The notes under the pieces are model-generated. The model was not told the origin of the DNA and searched no databases. It saw only the letters and a list, made by a program, of their open reading frames with translations. A stretch of 64,000 nucleotides of DNA from Pseudoips prasinana (taxonomy: Eukaryota; Arthropoda; Insecta; Lepidoptera; Nolidae). The stretch's first letter is position 1. Every line of letters starts with the position of its first letter. The DNA lies in contig OX621246.1 in assembly GCA_951640165.1 (NCBI GenBank), positions 3,435,001 through 3,499,000 of the forward strand. The letters are read 5' to 3'. Shown here piece after piece: positions 10,541-21,315 of this stretch. A program made the translations under genes and the position numbers.

Positions 10541-12090
10541 ATAATAATCTGAAGTAATTAACTCCATTAATAAAACGATTAAAACCTATCACTAAAATAA
10601 TAAACTAGTTACTAACAGTAACATTAAAAGTAGTACACCAATAACGATCGCTAATCGATTGCTTAACAAACACACTCAAATTGAAAGACAGACAAACCAA
10701 CTGCAACTAACAACAAAAATGATAACTCAAGATATTCCTATCCGTCTAGCACGCCAGCCTGGTTATTGCGGAGTAACTTTAAAAGAAAGAGGTTACCACT
10801 TCGATTGTATGTTTTTTCAATATTAATACTATATATATTGTATACTTTTCCAGGGTATATCGCACAGCGCCATCTTGCTCAAACTAAGCCATCTGTGTCA
10901 CGGTGGTCGTTGTTTTTGACATGTTTTTTATTTTACCGTAATTTCTATTACATATACTATATAGCCTCGTATAAATTTTGTTCGAATCGGTCATTGTTCA
11001 GTATATATTAATGTAATAAATAATTATTACATTATTCTTTTGGCTTGATTGAAATTAACTTACACATTTTGCGAGCATCTGGGTATCAATATCTTAATCA
11101 ATACCTACTAAAAATTTACTAACCATAATTTACTTACTAACTTTCTTTAGTATAAGTTTACTCCATACTTAGGTGGTCTGAGAGAAACTGCAGTAGCGAT
11201 AAGACCGCCCTTTGTACCTAATTTATGGATATCAATTTTAATTTTAAGTCATGGTGTAACAATTAAAAGTATTTTGCTTTTACTTTACATACTAAATACT
11301 ATATATGTTTTCAAACATGAACCTTTTATCGATAGTAACAATACTCTAGTACTAGATAGTTATCCAGTTCAGATATTAAAATAAAAAAACTATATTAGAT
11401 GTACATAGGTACGGTTAGTAAGCTAGTAATAAATAAGGAGATATTAAACAGCTTTTTCTTTGGGCTATATACACTTCAATATTTATTTTTCTCTGTGAAG
11501 TATCAAGAGCGTCCAGGATGCGCCTGAGTCATCTTATGCGTGCCGTATGCCCGTTTACTATCAATTAACAACTAAAAACTAATACAACATCTATTAAAAT
11601 GTGAACACACTAATCTTGCATCTTTCATCTCACCGTCTACTAACAGCTTAATCAAAACATAATTATCACAATTAAAATAATTATTTCGCATTCAATTATG
11701 ATTTACAATCTTAATTAATATTTTCGTATTAATCAATTTAAAAAAGTATATTAAATGATTAATGTTTAATATAGTTAAGCGAAAGTGGCGGTGAGATCAA
11801 AAGATTTAAACTGATTTTTATGTATTAAAGTGTAATGTTAACGATCGTAATGAGTAACTGTGATGTCTATTAATGTAGTCTGTGGTTTTATTGATATAAA
11901 TATAATATTCAAAGAATATATTATTATAAATATTGATTTTCGTTCATTCAACTTATTTGCCGAAGCAAATGTGGCGCCATGTTTTAATATTTGCATTCTG
12001 GTCTATATGGATATATGTATGTCTTATTTTGTGCAAAGAGACAAGATTAATTTTATTTAATGTTTGTTAATTTAATTATTTGTTTCTCTA
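10541..12090. other. non-coding, nothing recognised
   Basis: Very AT-rich. Open frames stay below 82 codons and look random. No repeat family was seen. Confidence 0.45.
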
Positions 12091-12250
12091 TTGGTTAGTG
12101 ACCCTGGTTGCTATGCCAGAGGTCGTGGGTTCAATTACAATCCCCACCCCTGTGATTATTTGTTTTGTATATGGGGGTATTGTATTTATAATATATAATA
12201 TAGTACAGACTCTGCCTAGTTTGGGATCAGATGTCACTGTGATAGTATGA
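12091..12250 (+). mobile_element. SINE-2 copy, short
   Basis: tRNA-like head with GAGGTCGTGGGTTCAATTAC, then the family tail TACAGACTCTGCCTAGTTTG followed by GGATCAGATG. The middle is shortened. Confidence 0.75.
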
Positions 12251-13055
12251 TTACAAAGTGACTTTGGCGACAACTTAGATTGACTAAACTATGGTACTAT
12301 TGACATCCATGTCCACATCAGTTCTCTCATTCAGGAGCTCTGCCGTTTACCTACCAACGATACCCAACCGCAGATCAGGTTTACTATGCCCTTTGCCAAC
12401 ACCCTTAAGGAGTTTTAGCTGCTGTCTTTCTGCTTCGTTTTCGAAACAGACCGTCTAAGTTTATATTTCTGGATTAGGATTTTTATGATATTCGCAGCTC
12501 CTAAAATGCGCTTTTCATATTAGAAGATCTAAGACCGTTGGGCAACGGCATAGGCATAATATGTGGTGATAATATTGGGTGCCACCACCACACAGCAAAT
12601 CTATAATATAAAGAGGCATTAGGTATGTTTCTTATTTATTGGTTTTGAACACTATCACAAGCCAATAAAGTCCAAAGTATGGTGGTGACTATGTTCACAA
12701 TGATTTCTTAAGTGTTAAAATAGTTTAGTATCAAAATACTAGCCACTGATCTAATTGCGTTTTGTTCTTTATAACCAAATCATTTCAAAGGAAAAAACCA
12801 AATAATTTTAACGTTATTTTCAATTTAAATATTGACAAAAAATACAATTTAACATTTTATAATCTCAAAGATCTGTTATACATTCGATTAAAACTTAATC
12901 ACTCCTTTAATTATTTTCGATTAAAAACTAAACGTTATAATATTGAAATCCATTTTGTTAATTACATTTAAGTAATTGTATTAAACTTTTTGATCGTCTA
13001 TAAAATTGATAATATATTTTAGCTGTCGACCTTATTTTAGGATTAGTGTGATTGC
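12251..13055. other. non-coding, nothing recognised
   Basis: AT-rich. No gene or repeat family was recognised. Confidence 0.45.
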
Positions 13056-13059
13056 TTGT

Positions 13060-13325
13060 TACCTCTACTTCGAGGAACTTTTTCGGGGAAGTTTGTGGAG
13101 AACATTTTACCTCAAGTAACGAGAGGCCCCACATTATCCCGTGTGGAGTATATAAATCTTCCCGAGGGAATACTTGTGAGGGAATACGTAACAGCGTCTC
13201 TCTGGGGAATATGCCCATGATACTGCGATCGCCAACACCTCAAGTCGGCAATAATAGCATATCCCACAATTCTTTGGTTTTGTCCAGCAGTGGACGTCAT
13301 TCAAACTTGCGAATTTATGACACTT
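13060..13325 (+). mobile_element. LINE-D copy
   Basis: Plus-strand orientation, ending with TGTCCAGCAGTGGACGTCAT. Shares CCCGAGGGAATAC, CTGCGATCGCCAAC and the AGCATATCCC stretch with the other copies. The open frames seen on both strands here are accidental. Confidence 0.75.
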
Positions 13326-13387
13326 GAAGAAGCCTGTTTAATTGTTTCTCGTAACACCTGACTAAATTGTTCAAGCTTTTGACAAGT

Positions 13388-13520
13388 CTTATGACTACAA
13401 CCGGCACCAAGAGATGATATAGAGATGCTCAGAAATTAAACCACTTACGCAGTGACCCATCTATACACAAACCACACGCCTAGCTGTTTACCCTCGCATC
13501 CTTAACGCCTATTACAATCT
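13388..13520 (-). mobile_element. SINE-4 fragment (5S-like)
   Basis: Contains GTGACCCATCTATA, the inverse of the 5S-like TAGATGGGTCAC block, with the family's flanking GAAATTAAACCACTT. Confidence 0.6.
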
Positions 13521-15530
13521 GACCCCTCTGTGTGGCACGAATACTTCCAATGTACCGAAGCAAAATAGTTATCTGAATTTTGATACTAAATTAATCACAA
13601 CCAGAAATAAAAATTAATTCTGTAAAATGTTTTTTTTGTTGTAAAATTTTACTACCCACTATTTCCTTTGTTAGTCTTGGATTATGAGTGTAGTTACTCT
13701 CAACTAAAAATGTTAGTATACATACATTTTCACTTTTTACTAATATTACTAGTATGTTACTTTTTATATGTGTATTAAAATTGTTAATATTAAAAAAGCA
13801 CAGCCGCCATTTAATCTATTTGAAGCATCAACGCAAAACATAAAAGCGAAATATCGATATTTGTGCTATTACTACGCGAAATTAATAACAATGGCGATCG
13901 TAAACAACAATATACGTCAAATATTTCGTACCCGAATATGTTATCAAAAATTTCATACCGTTACATCTTCGAAAATAATATAACTAACCGAATCGCCGGT
14001 CGAGCGAGCTCCCACGACCTCAGAGCTACATTTCGCCGTGCTCTATCCAATCTTACTTCCTAGTACAAAGAAATACCAACCCTATACTATTCCAAACTAG
14101 GTCTAAAATAAATGTAGCATAACAAGTATCCATTCAAAGCGATGTCTCGTAGAACACATACAAAACCAACACCTTAATGCAAATGTGTGCGCGTAGAATC
14201 GCATTGAATGAAAATTCAAAGCATTCGAATTAGAATTTTATTGCTTATGTATATGGTTGTGATTTGAAATGAAATGGGATCCATGTGTGAGTGCATTGAC
14301 CAATATTAATAACGTACTGGCTGGTTGGGAGGTCGCGGTCGAGTCGACAGGTGATGTGTTGAATACAACCGATTGTATGTTTGTGTGCATCGATGGTATA
14401 CATGTGTGCGTGGAATGTCAGAGTTTAGTCCAGCTGTTGCTACACTGGGTGTTTTTATCGATTTTATTACTTTACATTTAATTAGTGCACGTTAAATTAT
14501 CATTATCTGATATATTTTTTATCTAAAAATAAGTTTTGTAAATACATTTGTACAAAAGCATAAAATATACGGTTTGATTTTGTAAATCTTTAAATCTGAA
14601 TATTAATTATAACGAGTGTCTATTTAAATTTAGTTTGAACAACAGATCAAACTGATATGAAGCCCACACACGTAATTGTGAATTATAATATAATATAAAT
14701 TAGTCAACTGATGAATACGGCAAAATAAAATAAGGTACCCAGTATATCCAAGTCCTAATATGTGACAGTGCGCACGAGTGGATCGCTACAGGTGAATGTA
14801 TCGATGTGTGCGTGAGGTCACTTTGTCGCTACAGTTCAACTTATCCATGTGTGCGACTATAGGAAAGACGATCTCTTCTAAAGCTAGATTCCGAATGATA
14901 CCAATTAAGCAAAATACAGTACACATAATAATAAAATTTGCGTATATATGCATAGTAATAAATGATATGGATATTCTAAGCGTATATATTTCTATAATTA
15001 CTTATCGCTACTGAATGACTGATGTTTATCACTAAGGATGGAATTTTTGAAATTCTACCCCTCAGGGGGTAAAATAGATGCTTTACTGCGGTACAGAAGT
15101 CAGTTATTTTTAAAATGAGGCGCATTAAGTTTCATATATCTGCTTCTGGATAGTAAATTTACAGGAGTATCAGCGTTTTCAAATCTAATATCATGTATTT
15201 CATCGCTTTTGTAAATTCACCCCTAGGTGTGTATGTATATATCAAAAAATTTATTTCTTTGTGCTATTCATACCTTTTCAACCCAGATAAAGTATGGACC
15301 GACAGCTAATGCTTTAATAAAATTAAATTTAAGTAAACCTTTATGTAATAAGACACTAATTCGATTAGTTAATACTTACTACATTTTACGATTAATAGTA
15401 AAATATCATTTCGTAATTTATCTAATGATGTTAAATTCAATAATAATAAACTTAATGCAAGCGTAATTAGCAGAAATATTATCCTTGCATTATGAATATC
15501 TATTAGTTTGAGTTTGCTGGTGGTTGAGCG
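13521..15530. other. non-coding, two GTGTGCG-rich patches
   Basis: No gene is supported. Patches at 14280-14420 and 14770-14860 share CATGTGTGCG and GATGTGTGCG strings and are less AT-rich, but I cannot align them as a family. Confidence 0.4.
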
Positions 15531-15534
15531 GGTT

Positions 15535-15630
15535 TACTGGGACATGCGTGATCCTCACCTACCGAGCGTCGCGATTACGGCATAACCCCCAATTATTGGG
15601 TAAGAGCCTCGTCCAACTGTGGACAGAATA
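15535..15630 (+). mobile_element. LINE-D fragment, diverged
   Basis: Plus-strand orientation. GATTACGGCATAACCCCCAA and GTCCAACTGTGGAC correspond to the conserved 3' end of LINE-D. Confidence 0.55.
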
Positions 15631-16119
15631 TTGGTATCTTAATATTGAGGTACTGTACATCGCTAGAGTCCATTGTGGAGAGAGAAACCACCAACAACGA
15701 GCGTCTTATGTCATATATAGAGCCTGCATCACAAGAGCCTTAGGCCCACAAAACAGAACTACATAAGTTTTACTTTTAAAAGTTTTGCACATATCACACT
15801 ATAATATTAACACATATGCCGTAACAACCACATAATTATATAACCCAAACAAACAGATATCATTTCAACAGCTCTGCCAATTGCCGAAATACAATAAACT
15901 CTTGCCCTTTGACTTATAATTATATTTCTCAATTTGTATGTTCTCACCTCATTGCAACCTGTGATTACTGTGTGATCTGTGATTGCTGCGGATGTGTGCT
16001 TTTTTAGGGATCCGTAGAATGAGAACTCGGTTTTATGGAACAAAAAGTGGACATGAAACGTGTTTGAATTGATATTTGAAATTAAGTTTGGCAAAACAAA
16101 TGAAAATAAATAAATAACA

Positions 16120-16300
16120 TGTTGCTGGTTTGTGAAACCCCGCCCGACTGCTAAGCCAAAGGTTGTGAGTTCGATTCCATCCAGAACAAATCTACGTATC
16201 ATAGGCATGATTTTGGGTGTAATTTATCTATAATATGTATGCAGGTATCTAGAAATATGCAGGCTCTGCCTAGTTTGGGACCAGATGGCAGTGTGTTAGA
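16120..16300 (+). mobile_element. SINE-2 copy
   Basis: tRNA-like head with GCTAAGCCAAAGGTTGTGAG and TTCGATTCCATCC. It ends with CAGGCTCTGCCTAGTTTGGG then CCAGATGGCAGTGTG. Confidence 0.78.
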
Positions 16301-16312
16301 TGCATAGATATA

Positions 16313-16484
16313 TCATACTTATATTATAAATGCGAAGTTTGTGAGTGTCTGACTGTGTATGTTTGTTACTTCTTCACGTCTAAACGGCTGGAGCGAGTTT
16401 AATAAAATTTAGTATGAAGTTCTTCGACACCCCGGATTAACAAATTAAAAAGTTTAACGCAGGTAGAACCGCGGGGCATAGCCA
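16313..16484 (+). mobile_element. Helitron-like copy with mutated end
   Basis: Begins A|TCATACTTATATTATAAATG. The 3' hairpin is altered to CGCAGGTAGAACCGCG and the end reads CCAG|T instead of CTAG|T. It stands 12 bp behind a SINE-2. Confidence 0.75.
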
Positions 16485-17020
16485 GTATTAAAAATTAAAA
16501 ATAAAACATCTATACATGAGATCGAGAGATTCATGAGATAACCTGGTGTCAACAATTCGAAACCGGATAAAAACATTCAACTTTACTTAAATAATCCTAT
16601 GTTTGTAATAAAATGTACATTATATATATACATGTATGTGCGATCATTCCGAAAGCATTAAATCAAATAATAATCAAAATAATATATAAAAATAGCGAAT
16701 TTATATCCACCTTCTATTAAAATAATTCTTCTATATTCTATTTAATCTTTATTAAAAAAAACAAATTGCGCCGTAAACAAGAAAAAGTAACTAACACAAT
16801 TCATTGCAATTAAAATAAAAGAAAAATGTGTACAGAACCCACTCTTGATCAACTTACCAGTTTTTATCCGCCATCGCCAATAGTAACCGTAATAGCAGAA
16901 CACTTTCACCGGTTCTCACGATGCGGCGCATTATGACGGTTTTTGTGCAACATATTAATTTGCATTAGTTTTTATATTTATCTCGTATACTCTTAACATG
17001 TTTACGTTATTAATAAAAAA
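16485..17020. other. non-coding, nothing recognised
   Basis: AT-rich. No repeat family or gene was recognised. Confidence 0.45.
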
Positions 17021-17230
17021 TAATGTATCCTGGCCGAATTTTAGACATGGCGGCCAGTTTCAACAGAAACTAGTCACCTGGGCGGGACAAACATAGGCGC
17101 ACTTTCTATTCCATCATGTCATTATTCGTAGGATGACTCACTAGTCAAAGCCGTTGGTCCTGTATCTGACCTCTTTCAGGTCAGATATAGAACCGACGGG
17201 TTTACGTGCTCTCTAAGACAGTGATTGAAG
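17021..17230 (-). mobile_element. SINE-3 fragment
   Basis: Inverse match to the SINE-3 body: GGCCGAATTT, TGGCGGCCAGT, ACTTTCTATTCCATCA and GCCGTTGGTCCTGTATCTGA. The order is partly rearranged around 17150-17200, where ACCTCTTTCAGGT folds back. Confidence 0.6.
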
Positions 17231-17346
17231 GTCTTACAGCTAAATGAACTATAGTAATTTTTATTTATTTGTTATATCCGTTATTGGAGTTCTATTCTAC
17301 TGTATATAATTGTCGTTTCAAAAATAAAGAACCAACTGGAGTGTAA

Positions 17347-17665
17347 TCTATACATATAATGAAATGGTACGAAAGTCAAAACTGTACATTGAATATTTTT
17401 TAAAGGATACTTGGGGCATGATCTACAGTCCATATCGAAGCCAAAAATATAGGTTTTAGAATTTTTGTCTGTGTGTCTGTTTGTCTGTATGTATGTCCGG
17501 GCTAAACTCAAAAAGTACTGCATGGATTTGCTTCAAATTTTCCATGAATATTACTAAGAAATCGGGTCAACATATAGGCTACTTATTATTACGCTATCAC
17601 CTACGGGGGAGGAGCTGTGTTCATTTATCAAATTTAACGCGGGTAAAACCGCAGGGCACAGCTAG
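17347..17665 (+). mobile_element. Helitron-like element, longer subfamily (Hel-2)
   Basis: A|TCTATACATATAAT at the start. The body has GTCCGGGCTAAACTCAAAAA and GCTATCACCTACGGGGGAGG, and the end is CTAG|T after GCGGGTAAAACCGC. The 3' end matches Hel-1 while the body differs. Same structure at 33070 (minus) and 59590 (plus). Confidence 0.85.
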
Positions 17666-17757
17666 TTTATTTATAATTTTACATCTGTTAATTAGAAATT
17701 ATATATTATGTTTTTATATTTTAAAATATTTTATTTGTTTATCATTGTATTTGTTAC

Positions 17758-17797
17758 AGTATAGGCTCTGCCCAGTTTGGGATCAGATGGAAGTTGG
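17758..17797 (+). mobile_element. SINE-2 tail fragment
   Basis: TAGGCTCTGCCCAGTTTGGG followed by ATCAGATGG. Only the 3' domain is present. Confidence 0.6.
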
Positions 17798-17908
17798 TCT
17801 CCAAATTTTTATGTATTATAATTTCTTCAATTTTAACATTTGTTTATGTCAACAGGTTTGAATAAATATGAATGTAGAACCATACCAAATTGGAAGCATT
17901 TTCCATAG

Positions 17909-17960
17909 AATAAACATTGAGTTTTCAAAATCAGTTCAAAATAAACATTGAGTTTTCAAA
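17909..17960. repeat. tandem duplication, about 30-bp period
   Basis: ATAAACATTGAGTTTTCAAA occurs twice, at about 17910 and 17941, separated by a short spacer and directly left of the foldback element. Confidence 0.75.
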
Positions 17961-17964
17961 GTTC

Positions 17965-18095
17965 AAATATTATAATCAAAAAAAAAAATCGTACGCAAAA
18001 ACGTATACCTGCCGTTGCATTGACATTTAAACTATCTACAAAAAGAAGAAGACATACGTGTTTGCGTACGATTTTTTTTTTTGATTATAATATTT
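17965..18095. mobile_element. foldback (inverted-repeat) element
   Basis: The left arm at 17965-18006 and right arm at 18053-18095 are nearly exact inverses over about 40 bp (AAATATTATAATC, A-run, TCGTACGC), with a loop of about 46 nt. It has the form of a small MITE or foldback element. No other copy is seen here. Confidence 0.75.
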
Positions 18096-18428
18096 GTTTA
18101 TTTTATCATTAATAGAATAAAAATGGCCTCAGAACTTCTCTATTAATCAGATTCAATCCCGTCGTAAAAAATGTAAATGCGGACATCATGCTTTTAAAAA
18201 AAGTGCTACACAAATTATACTATTAAAAAGCTATAACACCATAATTACACGTTGTATAAAATGTAAAAGGGTATAATTATACCGATACTAACCGACTATA
18301 AAAGTATTACTGTAATTTATAGGCAAAACTTGAACACTAAAATATTATTATCATAGAGTTTGCGTTAGGTAACATTCCAATTTAAAAAGTGTAATGGACC
18401 TAATTGTCTATGCTATAAAGTAATTACT
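18096..18428. other. non-coding, nothing recognised
   Basis: AT-rich spacer between the foldback element and SINE-1. Confidence 0.4.
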
Positions 18429-18653
18429 GTCATCGCAGCCTAGTTGGTAGTGCTCCTGCCTACGAAGCTGGTGGTCCTGGGTTCGAATCCCGGTAAGTGC
18501 AAATATTTGTGTGATGAGCACGAATATTTGTTTCTGAGTCATGGATGTTTTCAATGTATATAAGTATTTATCTATCAATATATGTATGTATATCGTCGCC
18601 TGGTACCCATAGTACAAGCTTTGCTTAGTATGGGGCTAGGATGAACTGTGTGA
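18429..18653 (+). mobile_element. SINE-1, complete copy
   Basis: Head CGCAGCCTAGTTGGTAGTGC with GGTTCGAATCC, through to GGGGCTAGGATGAACTGTGT and an A-run. One of the best-preserved copies. Confidence 0.9.
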
Positions 18654-18754
18654 AAAAAAAAACTGTAATTCGATTAGGTAGAAATAAGACTCCTTAGTCA
18701 CTTAGTACATTGAAAAACATGTTCAAAGAAATCCTACTAATATAACTTACATAT

Positions 18755-18960
18755 CTCATGGGAAGTGGTTACACTAGTATCAGAGTTATTCAAGCCGCCC
18801 AGTATGCCTCTGACATGGCTTAACAACTGTTGACTAATGGATACAACCGGGTCTGATAGCTCAACGTGCCCTCTGAAGTACGGAGATGCTCCAAAATTAA
18901 ACCACTTTGGTGGTCACCCATCAATGGGCTGACCACGAGCCTAGTTGCTTAACCTCGCCA
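18755..18960 (-). mobile_element. SINE-4 copy (5S-like)
   Basis: The inverse of the copies at 23200 and 47490: GGTGGTCACCCATCAATGGG near its 5' part, and GTTATTCAAGCCGCCCAGTA at its 3' part. The 5' end abuts a Helitron-like fragment. Confidence 0.75.
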
Positions 18961-18961
18961 A

Positions 18962-19067
18962 ATGAACGGATTTTGATGAAACGTTGTAGTAATATCGCTT
19001 ATATATCCGAATAAAACATAAACTATAGTTTATAAAAATCGCGGGTAAAACCGTGGGGCACAGCTAG
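18962..19067 (+). mobile_element. Helitron-like 3' fragment
   Basis: Starts in the family body (TGAACGGATTTTGATGAAAC) and ends in TCGCGGGTAAAACCG then CTAG|T. The 5' half is missing where SINE-4 begins. Confidence 0.8.
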
Positions 19068-19084
19068 TTAAACCTAATTGTCAA

Positions 19085-19845
19085 ACTATTCAATGGCGGT
19101 TTTTTGGCATTCAATAGATGGCGTTGACAAATGTTCGTATCGCGTTAGTGAAATTTACTATTGAAAACAAGACGGAAGTGTTAAAAACAATTAATAAAAA
19201 AGATTTTCAATGCTAACAAGCATTGAAAACATCGAAATAATTTCTTGAAATTTTAAGTATTCTTAATTCAACATTTTAAGGAACTATGTCATAAAGTAAT
19301 TGACTTAGTCAAGTTTTTGCTGTGTCAAATATTAAGCGTTATCATTATAATTTAAGAAATTATTACATAATAATTATAATTTCTCAACTTTTCAAGTACC
19401 ACGCGTTACAATGTATTAATTGCAGGTTGTAAGCTATATAACACTGTATAATTACAACATGATTATTAATGTGTTACTATAATTTAGTTTAATTCGATAC
19501 TAATTGAGCCGTCGTTGCTTGATACTTTGATCGACATGAGAACCGATCGATTTTATTATGTGTAGTGTTTGGTCTAATTAAATACGTGTTTTTTTGCTCG
19601 ACGAAAGGCTCTTTGTAAAGCCGCTGTTATAGATTTTAATTGAAGGTAGATGTGTATTGAAAATGGGCACATTAGATACCTACAACAAGATGGATTTTAA
19701 AAACCTCGTAAGTACTGGCTTTTAATAGTGAAATAAGTCAATATTGCAAAGGTCTGCGAACCCGATGGTTTGGAAAATTTTATGGTAAATTACTTAGGAC
19801 TTCTCAAACCAAAAGAGTTTTACGACTGGCTTTTTGGCCTAATGT
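19085..19845. other. repeat-free block with a possible 5' exon
   Basis: No repeat family is recognised here. It contains the ATG and splice-donor pattern listed separately at 19663. Confidence 0.4.
19663..19707 (+). other. possible short first coding exon, unproven
   Basis: ATG after AAA (good insect start context), then 15 open codons (MGTLDTYNKMDFKNL) ending exactly at a GTAAGT donor at 19708. There is no second exon, homology or promoter to support it, and it does not encode the missing zinc finger. Patterns like this occur by chance. Confidence 0.15.
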
Positions 19846-20260
19846 TTAGGGACACTGATTACCAAGCCAGAGGTCGTAGGTTCGATCCACATCCAGGACG
19901 AATCTATAAGTGAAAATAAATAACAATAAAAAAATATGTTTTATTTATAATATCAATATATATATATAAATATATGTATGTTTATATATTTTGGCGGTGT
20001 GTTACAAATAAGCCAACTGATAAACATACTTATATATTTCTAAATACATACATATTATAGATAACTTAACCCCAGATACAGAACAAATAATGGTGTTTGT
20101 CACACAAAGTCTTGTCCTGCGAGATTGAACCCACGACCTTGCAGTTAGGGTCATTAATTTGATGTGTTTGGATTTAGAAATATATAAGTAAATTTATCAG
20201 TTGTCTGGTTGCCATAGTATAAGCTCTGCCCAGTTTGGGATCAGATGGCCGTGTGCTAGT
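19840..20260 (+). mobile_element. SINE-2 copy interrupted by an inverted SINE-2
   Basis: The head at 19852-19920 (CCAGAGGTCGTAGGTTCGAT) and tail at 20203-20255 (CTGGTTGCCATAGTATAAGC then GATCAGATGGCCGTGTG) are on the plus strand. The middle holds a copy in the other direction. Confidence 0.7.
20010..20155 (-). mobile_element. inverted SINE-2 head inside SINE-2
   Basis: GAACCCACGACCTTGCAGTT is the inverse of the tRNA-like head, and AAGTCTTGTCCTGCGAGATT is the inverse of the segment after it. The plus-strand host continues on both sides. Confidence 0.65.
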
Positions 20261-20302
20261 TCAAAAAAGTTGTAGTTGTCTCAAGATATCAAATATCAAA
20301 GA

Positions 20303-20760
20303 GTATTTATTTATTTATTTCTCTTAAACTTAACACCTATCATTACAGGTCTTGACCTAATGCGATAGTGTTGGTATTAACATTATAAACAACTTAATGA
20401 ACTATTTTTTTTTAAACTAATTATTCATGCAACTAACTACCTTTAATAGGATCCTTACGAATTCACTCAAATTACATGAGAATATATCCACTTTTTCGTG
20501 TACTTCATTAGTTAACCTAATTGCTCGGGTGAGTGAGGTTTTTGCCAGTAGATTGGTCCTAGCCACCGGTACGGCAAGCAGTTGTGGACGCCGCCTTTTC
20601 CACACGTAATGGCCCGGCACCTGTAGTATGAGGTGACGCAGAACCCCTGGATTGTGTGCCTCACCACGCAATAGCTTTACCACATACGCGGCCAGAGCAT
20701 GTATATTATGGCCTTACTTAAGACGTACTATAGTAATGCGCAGACTACCTGTCAGATCCC
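20303..20760 (-). mobile_element. LINE 3' end with reverse transcriptase C-terminus
   Basis: The minus strand is open from 20683 to 20417 and reads WKRRRPQLLAVPVARTNLLA, then TSLTRAIRLTNEVHEKVDIF. This fits the end of lepidopteran LINE ORF2 proteins, where a cysteine/arginine-rich stretch is followed by such a helix. The element ends at 20303 with an (AAAT)n tail. It is 5'-truncated and the upstream frame is lost. Confidence 0.7.
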
Positions 20761-21089
20761 TACAGCACACCCCAAGGATCTAAGAAGTTATCTGTCCAAA
20801 ATTACACGCAACTTAGGATAAGGTATCGAAAAGATATATTTTATATAAGAGATATTTTATATAACTTACTCTACATATAAGTATACGCTTAGTCTTATGT
20901 TAAGCTCAAGGCTTCACTTATGCGTGGTTGACCCATGCTCTTTTAGAGTGAATAAAAATTACCTACACACAGAACACAATATTAAGTTTTGCTATTGGAA
21001 AGGCAGTTATTCAGTTAGTAACAGGACCAGTTACCAAATCTGATAAGAAATGCTTTATGTTATCTTTCGAAAAAAAATATTATTAATTG
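20761..21089. other. non-coding, nothing recognised
   Basis: AT-rich spacer between LINE and SINE-3. Confidence 0.4.
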
Positions 21090-21315
21090 TCTTGTCGGTC
21101 TACCGGTGGCGTTTCCAATAAGTCCTGAGTTCAGATCCTGGGTCGAGCCAAATATTAATATTTGAATTTTTCAGTCAAAATGTATCTCAGTATCAGCGTG
21201 GAGAGCATGTAAAGGTAAAGTTAGTTCTGCACTGAACTCTTTCCAGTCGTGTTGACTAACACATCTTATCGGATTACGAGAGTGTTGGTATCGAGAGTGC
21301 ACTTGTGTATGTGAA
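21090..21315 (+). mobile_element. SINE-3 copy, diverged and short
   Basis: Head GTCGGTCTACCGGTGGCGTT and GTTCAGATCCTGGGTCGAGC, body TCTCAGTATCAGCGTGGAGA and AACTCTTTCCAGTCGTGTTG. The last third and the (ATT)n are missing. Confidence 0.75.

Noticed and set aside
10212..10592. 126-codon minus-strand open frame as a gene
   Set aside because: Most of it is antisense to an old LINE-R-like fragment.
15807..16208. 133-codon minus-strand open frame as a gene
   Set aside because: It overlaps a SINE-2 copy in antisense and has no recognisable domain.
17481..17861. 126-codon plus-strand open frame as a gene
   Set aside because: It begins inside a Hel-2 copy and continues into a SINE-2 tail.
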